Assembly: GCA_017551405.1 (NCBI GenBank) | Contig: JAFZLP010000163.1 | Coordinates: 1-5,987 of the forward strand | Source: Bacteroidales bacterium | Lineage (GTDB): Bacteria; Bacteroidota; Bacteroidia; Bacteroidales; UBA932 | Direction of reading: 5' to 3' | Length of the DNA: 5,987 nucleotides | Shown here: in pieces, positions 1-5,987 of the stretch | Layout of the letters: each line of letters begins with the position of its first letter | Numbering within the stretch: the stretch's first letter is position 1 | Translations under genes and position numbers: made by a program | The notes under the pieces: generated by a model | Seen by the model: the letters and a program-made list of their open reading frames with translations, nothing else | Databases searched by the model: none | What the model was told of the DNA's origin: nothing

Positions 1-970
1 ATTTCTCCTTTTCATGGAGACGCTTGCTGCGGGGGTCCTTGTCCACTTCCTGCCAGAGCTCCTTCACCCTGGCGGTGATTTCGGAAAGGGGCACGCCCGG
101 CTTGAGGTCCAGGACAAGCGATACCCTGGAACCGTTGATCATGGACTTGACCGCCTTGCGGCTTAGCTGGAAGCCTACCGGACCTTCGATTCCGCCGTCG
201 GTGAAATCGATGTCGCCGAACTCGCTCTGGGCCTCAGAACCTTCTACCAGAAGCTGCACTCCGACGTTCTTCAGCTGGACCCCGCAAAGGGCCTTTCCGA
301 GCTCGCTCAGAGGAGTGCTCCTGTCTATGTGCAAATCTTTGGTTTCAAGCAGTTTATACCCTCTTGGCACAAGTGCGGTAAGAGATGGGAAAAGGGGCGT
401 CACGGTATGTCCGGATTCCTCTGCAAAACGATATCCGTCGCCGGTGGAACCGGTGGTCGGATAGCTCATGCCGCCGGTCGCGATTATGAGGCGGCTGCAG
501 GTCCATTTTCGGCCGTCGGAGGCGACCACTTCCAGGCCGGGCCCGACGCTTTTCACCTCCACTTCCGTCTCGATTTTGACACCCGCGCCATGGCATGCGC
601 GGACAAGCGCGTCCACCACGTCGGATGCATGATGGCTGGCCGGATATGCACGGTCGCCGCGCTCCACTACGCTCTGCATGCCGAGTGCGGAGAAGAAATC
701 CAGCGCCTCCGAAGGAGTGAAATTATAGAACGACGGCTTTAGGAAATTGGGATTGGTGCGGATATGGGCGCTGAAGGCGTTCCAGTCTTTCACGTTGGTG
801 AAATTGCACCTGCCCTTGCCGGTGATCATTATTTTCCGGCCGGGACGCGGCATTTTCTCGAGCACGGTGACACGGGCCGCAGAGCCGGCGTCCACCAGGG
901 TGCGCGCCGCGCCGCAAGCCGCAGCCAGTCCTGCCGCACCTCCGCCGATGACTATGATATCCGAAAACAT
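1..970 (-). CDS. NAD(P)/FAD-dependent oxidoreductase, HI0933/BaiN-like family (3' end missing)
   Basis: An uninterrupted minus-strand frame of 323 codons runs from ATG at 970 off the left edge. The protein opens with a Rossmann dinucleotide-binding motif for FAD (DIIVIGGGAAG, residues 4-14). It continues with the family hallmarks GRKIMITGKGRCNFTN (44-59), ATGGMSYPTTGSTGDGY (164-180) and FTDGGIEGPVGFQLS (256-270), which together identify the HI0933-like flavoprotein family (the family of BaiN/YhiN). Family members are usually about 400 residues, so roughly 80 C-terminal residues should lie outside the window. They are soluble flavoproteins; some are linked to bile-acid or other ene-type reductions, but for most the substrate is unknown and no substrate can be assigned here. 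The stretch between the glycine loop and the acidic end of the second strand (VLEK, 36-39) is a few residues longer than usual. The start is fixed by the Rossmann strand beginning at residue 4. No Shine-Dalgarno sequence is visible: the bases before ATG are the U-run that ends the SRP RNA. Confidence 0.93.
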   Translation of the reverse strand, partial: MFSDIIVIGGGAAGLAAACGAARTLVDAGSAARVTVLEKMPRPGRKIMITGKGRCNFTNVKDWNAFSAHIRTNPNFLKPSFYNFTPSEALDFFSALGMQSVVERGDRAYPASHHASDVVDALVRACHGAGVKIETEVEVKSVGPGLEVVASDGRKWTCSRLIIATGGMSYPTTGSTGDGYRFAEESGHTVTPLFPSLTALVPRGYKLLETKDLHIDRSTPLSELGKALCGVQLKNVGVQLLVEGSEAQSEFGDIDFTDGGIEGPVGFQLSRKAVKSMINGSRVSLVLDLKPGVPLSEITARVKELWQEVDKDPRSKRLHEKEK

Positions 971-972
971 AC

Positions 973-986
973 AAAAAAAGGGAAAG
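973..986 (-). terminator. Intrinsic terminator at the 3' end of the SRP RNA
   Basis: Read on the minus strand, CTTTCCC (986-980) is followed directly by seven T (979-973). CTTTCCC is fully complementary to GGGAAAG at the 5' end of the SRP RNA (1076-1070). The stem that closes the RNA therefore doubles as the GC-containing helix before the U-run. Because tsaD lies upstream on the same strand without an obvious terminator of its own, this site may also stop tsaD read-through. It ends only two bases before the start codon of the downstream flavoprotein gene. Confidence 0.7.
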
Positions 987-1077
987 CTTGATACATCGCA
1001 CCGCTACAACCTCCTACCCTTGCTGCATTCCTGCCCTGGGGGAGTTGAGAGGGAGCTGGTCGTGTATGACTTTCCCC
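980..1077 (-). ncRNA. ffs: Small signal recognition particle RNA (4.5S type)
   Basis: The minus strand carries the conserved helix-8 core of bacterial SRP RNA. It has a GGAA tetraloop (1031-1028) closed by GCA/UGC, then the symmetric internal loop CAGG/AGCA (1038-1035 and 1024-1021), then a CCC/GGG stem. Below it AACUCC pairs with GGAGGUU with one bulge, AUACA pairs with UGUAU, and GGGAAAG pairs with CUUUCCC at the ends. This gives a hairpin of about 98 nt without an Alu domain, the usual form in Gram-negative bacteria. In this family the tetraloop and symmetric loop bind the M domain of Ffh, and the complex targets nascent membrane proteins to FtsY and the Sec translocon. The 5' end at about 1077 is set by the closing stem and by a -7 box four bases upstream. 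The 3' end is set by the U-run. The gene sits between tsaD and a flavoprotein gene on the same strand. Confidence 0.93.
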
Positions 1078-1081
1078 GCCG

Positions 1082-1111
1082 CAAATGTAGCAATTATTTT
1101 TGGAAAACAAC
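1082..1111 (-). promoter_or_regulatory. Bacteroidota-type promoter of the SRP RNA gene
   Basis: On the minus strand, TACATTTG (1089-1082) is an exact match to the Bacteroidota -7 consensus TAnnTTTG. Upstream lies GTTG (1111-1108) as a -33-like element, with an AT-rich 18-base spacer. Transcription would begin about 4-6 bases after the -7 box, at the run of G at 1077, which is exactly where the SRP RNA closing helix begins. The -33-like element overlaps the tsaD stop codon (1113-1111). The agreement between promoter and RNA end makes this the best supported promoter in the window. Confidence 0.75.
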
Positions 1112-2133
1112 TAAAAATCCGCCATCCTGGACACGGGAGCCACGTCCAGCGGAGTGCGTTCCCCGGCGAGATAGTGGTAATAGCCGGCGATGGCTATCAT
1201 GGCGGCGTTGTCGGTAGTGAACTTGAATGCGGGCAGATAGGTGTGCCAGCCGCGTTTGCGGCCCTCTTCGGCAATGCGGGAACGCAGGCCGCTGTTCGCG
1301 GACACTCCCCCGCCTATTGCCACCTCCTTGATGCCCGTCTGCCTGGCGGCCTTGACCAGCTTGTCCATGAGGATGTCGATGAGCGTCTTCTGGAAGGAAG
1401 CACAAATGTCTTCCTTGTTGTTTTCGAGGAACGACGGATCCTTGGCCATCTCGTCGCGGACGAAATACAGCAGGGAGGTCTTGATGCCGCTGAAGCTGTA
1501 GTCCAGCCCCGGGATATGCGGTTTGGCGAACTTGAAACGGGTGGGATCGCCCAGTTTGGCGAGGCGGTCTATCACCGGCCCTCCGGGATAGCCCAGGCCC
1601 ATCATCTTGGAGCATTTGTCGAAGGCCTCGCCCACCGCGTCGTCGATGGTCTGGCCCAGGATAGTGAACTCCAGCGGACTGTCCACCCTGACTATCTGGG
1701 AGTTGCCGCCCGACACCAGAAGGCAGAGATACGGGAACGACGGGCTCGCGGCCTCCTGCCCCTTTTCCTTCACAAAACCTGCAAGGAGATGCCCCTGAAG
1801 GTGGTTTACCATGATGATGGGGATGTCCAGGGCAAGGCCCAGGGCCTTTGCGAAAGACGTGCCCACCAGCAGCGAGCCGAGCAGGCCCGGGCCGCGGGTG
1901 AAGGCGATGGCGGTGAGGTCGGAAGGGGCGACGCCGGCCCTCGAGAGGGCTTCGGATACCACGGGAACGATATTCTGCTCATGTGCGCGGGATGCAAGCT
2001 CAGGCACCACGCCGCCGAAGGCGCGGTGCACGTCCTGCGAGGCTATCACGTTGGACATCAGCACACCGTCGCAGATGACGGCAGCGGAGGTGTCGTCACA
2101 GGAGGATTCTATTCCCAAAATAATATCTGCCAT
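1111..2133 (-). CDS. tsaD: tRNA N6-adenosine threonylcarbamoyltransferase TsaD
   Basis: This complete 340-residue protein has the usual length for TsaD (Kae1/Gcp/YgjD family, ASKHA fold). TsaD transfers the threonylcarbamoyl group from threonylcarbamoyl-AMP to N6 of A37 in ANN-decoding tRNAs; in bacteria it acts in the cytoplasm with TsaB and TsaE, and TsaC makes the intermediate. Visible motifs are IESSCDDT (8-15), PELASRAHEQNI (44-55), the metal-binding HxxxH (H111 and H115 in NHLQGHLLAG), the nucleotide-binding SGGN (141-144), GYPGGPVIDRLAKLG (181-195), FSGIKT (214-219), GGGVSAN (274-280) and the metal ligand D308 in TDNAAM. All key residues are present, so the enzyme should be active. The start is fixed by the N-terminal strand ADIILGIESSCDDT; no Shine-Dalgarno is visible, which is common in this phylum. 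It is divergent from the tamB-like gene and lies just upstream of ffs on the same strand. Confidence 0.98.
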   Translation of the reverse strand: MADIILGIESSCDDTSAAVICDGVLMSNVIASQDVHRAFGGVVPELASRAHEQNIVPVVSEALSRAGVAPSDLTAIAFTRGPGLLGSLLVGTSFAKALGLALDIPIIMVNHLQGHLLAGFVKEKGQEAASPSFPYLCLLVSGGNSQIVRVDSPLEFTILGQTIDDAVGEAFDKCSKMMGLGYPGGPVIDRLAKLGDPTRFKFAKPHIPGLDYSFSGIKTSLLYFVRDEMAKDPSFLENNKEDICASFQKTLIDILMDKLVKAARQTGIKEVAIGGGVSANSGLRSRIAEEGRKRGWHTYLPAFKFTTDNAAMIAIAGYYHYLAGERTPLDVAPVSRMADF

Positions 2134-2144
2134 ACTTCAGACGG

Positions 2145-2152
2145 CAAAATTA
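2145..2152 (-). promoter_or_regulatory. Candidate -7 box for tsaD
   Basis: TAATTTTG on the minus strand (2152-2145) matches TAnnTTTG and lies 11 bases before the tsaD ATG, so the leader would be only about 5-7 nt. I see no convincing -33 element about 19 bases further upstream. The region is AT-rich, so a chance match is possible. Confidence 0.45.
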
Positions 2153-2166
2153 ACAAATATTTGTTA
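2151..2166. repeat. Perfect 16-bp palindrome between divergent genes
   Basis: TAACAAATATTTGTTA is a perfect inverted repeat with no spacer, centred between 2158 and 2159. Its ends overlap the candidate -7 boxes of tsaD (minus strand) and of tamB (plus strand), by two bases each. Such a position would suit an operator for a dimeric regulator affecting both genes. It could equally be a by-product of two similar AT-rich promoter boxes facing apart. No regulator gene is in the window. Confidence 0.6.
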
Positions 2167-2172
2167 TATTTG
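2165..2172 (+). promoter_or_regulatory. Candidate -7 box for the tamB-like gene
   Basis: TATATTTG on the plus strand is an exact TAnnTTTG match. It lies 14 bases before the ATG at 2187, so transcription would start around 2177-2180 with a leader of roughly 7-10 nt before that ATG. A clear -33 element is not visible. The spacing favours 2187 as the place where translation of the tamB message begins. Confidence 0.45.
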
Positions 2173-2186
2173 TTGGTTGTACCAGA

Positions 2187-2216
2187 ATGCTTTTGAACCA
2201 TCAGGAAATATTCTGA
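2187..2216 (+). other. 9-codon open frame at the tamB 5' end (leader peptide or displaced start)
   Basis: ATG at 2187 opens the short frame MLLNHQEIF, ending at TGA (2214-2216). It is the only ATG between the candidate promoter and the membrane anchor of the tamB-like protein, and it is in a different frame from it. Skipping one base at TTC-TGA-C would carry translation straight into the tamB frame (DISARIFGF and onward). It may be the true N-terminus separated by a sequencing or real indel, a recoding site, or a short upstream ORF. Confidence 0.45.
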
Positions 2217-5200
2217 CATAAGCGCCCGCATTTTCGGCTTCATCGTCGTGCTCATCGGCACGGCGCTGATCCTGTTGCAGTCCCCTTCCGTCCAGACGAG
2301 GGTCGTGGAGAAGGTGCTCGACCGCATCAACTCCAGCCTCGACGGGGCCATAGAAGCCCGGGACATCCACGTGGCGCCGTTCAACTCATTCATACTCAGG
2401 GATGTAGTCATCATCGACCACGACCCGTACGATAAGCACTCTCCGGCCGACACCTTCGCTTACGTCAGGCAGGTCTCGGGCCGCGTCTCCATCAGGGGCC
2501 TGCTCTCCAAGAAGGGCATCTATCTCAGCCGCGTCGAGCTCGACGGCGGCATGATGCATCTGACTACCGAGCCTGCGCCTTCCGGGGCCGGTGGGGAAAC
2601 CACGTCCAACCTCACCAGGATATTCAAGCTCACTTCTTCCGAGAAGACCGGCCAGTACAGCCCCACCCCGGGCATTTTCCAGATCGAGAAGCTGGACGTA
2701 AAAGACTTCGTCTACCGCATGACCAGCTACACCGCTCCCCTGCCCGACAGGCCGGCGTCAATCAACTGGTCCGACATGGAAGCGCGCATAAACGCAAAAA
2801 TCCACAGCCTCAAATACACGGGCGGCCGCATGTCGGGCGTGGTGGACATGCTGAATGCAACGGAGAAATGCGGCTACGGCATCAGAAGCCTTACCGGGCG
2901 CGCCACGGTTGGCATGGGCAAGGCCACTCTCGAGGACGTCCGCCTGGTCGACGACTGGTCCGACCTGTCCCTCTCCCGCTACACCATGTCCTGGAACGAC
3001 GTCTCCGAAGACTTCTCGCACTTCCTCGAAAACATTCGCCAGGATCTCACCATTTCCGGAGGGCAGCTGTCATCCCGCACCATCAACGCCTTCGGCGGCA
3101 CCTCCCCCACCTTGGACGTAACTCTCAACCTCGAGAAATGCCACGCCTCGGGCTACATAAACGACCTTTACGTCGACAAGTTCGTCTTCTCGGAAAAGCC
3201 CAGCGGCATCAGCGGCCGCCTCTCCACCAGGATTACGGGCATTCCGGACTCCAGGCACATGCTCCTGGACGCCAATGTCGACGAACTCAATTTCACCACG
3301 TCCGGTCTCTCCGCACTGCTTTCCGAACTGGGGGCCAGCGCGGATCTGCGGGGTCTGGCACCCGGCGAGCGCTTCAGGTTCAGCGGCAGCGCCAAAGGCC
3401 CCATGAACAACATTGTGGCGCAGGGCAGGCTCTCCTCCGGCATCGGCAGCGCAGACTTCGACATGACCGTCAGGAACCTGACGGATCCGGGCATGCCCAT
3501 AGACATCGCCGGCCGCTTCGCATCCAGGGACATGGGCATGGACAAGCTCCTCGGCGCGGACGCGCTCGGAAACCTGACCGCCTCCACCGGTTTCAGCGCC
3601 AGGCTCGACGGCAAGCGCAGTTCATTCAGCATCGACAACCTCAGCCTTGACAAGATAGGCCTGCTGGGCTACGACTACAGCGGCATCAAGGCCAACGGCA
3701 CCTTCGACGGCAAGACCTTCAACGGCGACATCGACATCGCCGACCCGAACCTGCAGGCCACCCTCCACGGAGTCTTCAATCTCCCGCAGGGAGACGCCGA
3801 CGGGCGCTACCTCTTCACCGCCGACATAGCCAAGGCCGACCTGCAGGCCATCAACCTCGACAAGAGGGGCACCAGCAACGTGTCCGGGCACATCGACGCC
3901 GACCTCGTGATGAGCGCCGGAGGCAATCCCTTCGGGAAAGTGGTCATCAGCGACATAGTGCTCGAAAACGACCGCGGCGCCAAGAATGTCGGGGACATAG
4001 TGGTGACTTCCCGCGATAACGGCGGCATGGAGAGCGCCAGCGTACGCTCCTCCTTCCTCGACGTCGAATACGAAGGTCACGGAAACTACGCCCAGATCAT
4101 CCGCAACCTCCAGACAGTCACCACCCGGAGGGAACTGCCGGCGCTTTACCCCTCCACAGACATCGACAGGGGCACGGCAGACCATTATTACAAGATGGAC
4201 CTCTCCTTCCACGACTCCAGGGATATCCTGTCGTTCGTGGTTCCCGGGCTGTACATCGCCGACTCCACGCACCTTTCGCTCGTCAGCGACCACGGCAGCC
4301 TCGAGGGCAAGCTGCTTTCGTCGCGCCTCGCCCTCGCGAAGGACTACCTCAGGGGCGTGGACGTCAGCTTCGACAATCTCGGGCACAGCCTCAACGCCAC
4401 GGTGCTCAGCAGTGACGTATCGCTCGGCGGCATCTCCATAACCGACGTCGCCCTCACCGCCTACGCGCAGGAGAACAACCTCTTCGGCGGCTTCCATTAC
4501 GACGGCATCAAGGGAGTGGACACGGTGGGCGAGATCTATCTCTCCGGCGACCTCTCCCGCGACGCGAACGATATCCTCGCCGTAACGGCAAATCCCCTTT
4601 CCAGCTACATCCGCTTCAACTCCCAGCAATGGGACATCGACGAATCGCAGATAACGGTAAAGGGCGGCAACACCGTCATCGACGGTTTCAGGATGCACAA
4701 CGGCAGCCAGGTCTTCAGCGTAGACGGCGGCCTGTCCTTCAAGTCGGCCGACACCCTCGCCGTGGGCATCCGCAACCTCGACATGGGCCTGCTCAACTAC
4801 TTCACCAAGAATGACTACGGCTTCAAGGGCGACCTGAACGGCAGGGTGCTGCTCTCATCGCCGCTCGACAAGAACCTGCGCGCTCTCGCCAACGTCGTCT
4901 GCGACTCCCTCAGCATCAGCGGGGTCAACGCCGGCACCCTGAGGCTCGCCGCCATCTGGGACGGCGCCGAAGACCTGATCAACGTCTACGTCCGCAACAT
5001 GCTCGACGGCAGGGACGCCCTGAACGCCTCCGGCTCCTACGCCCCAGGCTCGAAGGACGTGGACCTGACAGTGGCGATGGACGGCACGGAGCTCGTCCTG
5101 GCCAAACCCTTCCTCCAGGGCTTCATCGACGACATCAGCGGAAAGCTCAGCGGCTACGTCACGGCAAAGGGAACGCTCGACGACATCAAGCTCGCCAGCG

Positions 5201-5987
5201 AAGACTTCAACATCAACAACGCCCACTTCATCGTGAACTATACGGGCGTGCCGTACACCATCAACGGCCCCCTGCACCTCGACAACGAGGGCATCCACTT
5301 CGACAACATAGCCATCCTCGACGACGAGGCAGGCTCCGCCGTGCTGTCAGGAGGCATCAACTTCCACAGTTTCGACGACATGGTGATGAACTCCTCCCTG
5401 CGCTTCCGCGAGCTCAAGATGATAGACGTCAGACACGGAGCGGGCATCAGCGGCCTCCTGCGGGCAAGCGGCAACGTGAACATCACCGGTCCCCAGGACG
5501 CTCTCATGGTGAACGCCAGCGTCTCCACTACCGGCGACGGAAGCCTCGACATCCCGGTCTCCCAGTTCTCGTCCACCGCCAAGAGCAACCTGCTCACCTT
5601 CAAGGACCACGAGGCCGACAGGCCCGTCGACCCGTACGAAGACATGCTGGCCACCATGTTCGGGCGCCATGAAAAGAAGGTCAAGAAAGGCAGCGACCTC
5701 ACCGCGAAGGTCCAGCTCCACATCAGCCCGGGCCTCGAGGCCACGGTAGACCTCGACGACACCGGAGGCAACTCCCTCAAGGCCAGCGGCGAAGGCGACA
5801 TAGGCCTGCTGCTGCGCCCGGCCAGGAACGTCTTCGACCTGAACGGTGAATACAGCATCTCCAAGGGCAGCTACCGCTTCTCCATCCCCGGCCTGGTGAG
5901 CAAGAACTTCACCATCGACGACGGCAGCAGCATCACCTTCAACGGCGACCTCATGCAGACCGCCCTCGACATAGGCGCAACCTATTC
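2187..5987 (+). CDS. tamB: Translocation/assembly module TamB-like protein (AsmA/DUF490 superfamily), 3' end missing, start unresolved
   Basis: The plus-strand frame through 2341 is open without a stop from 2197 to the right edge (1263 full codons). It begins with a short polar stretch and a single hydrophobic segment, IFGFIVVLIGTALILLQ (2230-2280), then SPSVQTRVVEKVLDRIN and IEARDIHVAPFNSFILRDVVI, the usual N-terminal pattern of AsmA/TamB proteins. The next kilobases encode repetitive alternating polar/hydrophobic strands rich in G, D, N and S, as expected of the long beta-groove that spans the periplasm. From about 5134 the C-terminal TamB domain starts (ISGKLSGYVTAKGTL), and near 5833 comes the strongly typical FDLNGEYSISKGSYRFS, then KNFTIDDGSSITFNGDL. 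In this family the protein is anchored in the inner membrane and works with an Omp85 partner (TamA, or TamL in Bacteroidota) in outer-membrane assembly or lipid transport. No ATG, GTG or TTG lies in frame between the stop at 2194-2196 and the anchor. I take 2187 as the likely start, needing a +1 shift near 2197-2214; ATA (2218) or ATT (2230) starts are alternatives. Confidence 0.9.

Noticed and set aside
354..596. Minus-strand frame of 80 codons, and plus-strand frames at 24-464 and 329-742
   Set aside because: All lie within the flavoprotein gene in other frames. That gene shows FAD-binding and family motifs across the whole region, and these frames show none.
723..1001. Minus-strand frame of 92 codons crossing the SRP RNA 3' end
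   Set aside because: It is an out-of-frame reading of the Rossmann region of the flavoprotein gene, beginning inside the SRP RNA.
988..2196. Plus-strand open frame of 402 codons antisense to tsaD
   Set aside because: It runs over the SRP RNA gene and the whole of tsaD on the opposite strand, and its translation has no recognisable domain. It is explained by GC-rich coding sequence on the other strand.
3751..3860. Repeated CTGCAGGCCA at 3751 and 3841
   Set aside because: Two copies of a 10-base match in the same codon frame, both encoding Leu-Gln-Ala in beta-strand repeats of TamB. This looks like codon bias and protein repetition, not a DNA element.
3622..4698. Minus-strand open frame of 358 codons, rich in V, G, A and E
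   Set aside because: It mirrors the tamB-like frame. The G/D/N/I-rich beta repeats of TamB read as V/A/E-rich sequence on the complement, with no family motif. The other long minus-strand frames in 2758-5864 are rejected for the same reason.

Overview
The window looks like chromosomal core DNA from a GC-rich member of the Bacteroidota, probably Bacteroidales. Three things point there: promoter elements match the Bacteroidota -7 consensus TAnnTTTG, the start codons lack Shine-Dalgarno sequences, and a TamB of the Bacteroidota type lies divergent from tsaD. Genes are GC-rich and the two intergenic gaps are AT-rich. I see no insertion sequence, tRNA, CRISPR array or phage gene.

Minus strand, positions 2133 down to 1: tsaD (complete; universal tRNA t6A modification), then a small SRP RNA gene (ffs) in the 140-base gap after it, then the N-terminal four fifths of an HI0933/BaiN-family flavoprotein that runs off the left edge. 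The SRP RNA has its own promoter, whose upstream part overlaps the tsaD stop codon. It ends in a U-run that practically touches the start codon of the flavoprotein gene.

Plus strand, about 2187 to the right edge: a very long open frame encoding a TamB-like (AsmA/DUF490 superfamily) envelope protein. It has one N-terminal membrane anchor, a long beta-rich periplasmic part, and most of the C-terminal TamB domain. It is cut by the window end.

The 53 bases between tsaD and the first ATG of the tamB region hold two divergent -7-like boxes flanking a perfect 16-bp palindrome. The most puzzling point is the tamB start. The long frame has no ATG, GTG or TTG before the membrane anchor. The only nearby ATG opens a 9-codon frame that ends in TGA and would join the tamB frame by a +1 shift at TTC-TGA-C. 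This could be an assembly indel, a non-standard start codon, a real mutation, or a recoding site like that of prfB.

The genes serve separate housekeeping roles (tRNA modification, co-translational membrane targeting, flavin redox chemistry, envelope biogenesis). I found no convincing new multi-gene system; the unusual signals are all at gene boundaries.
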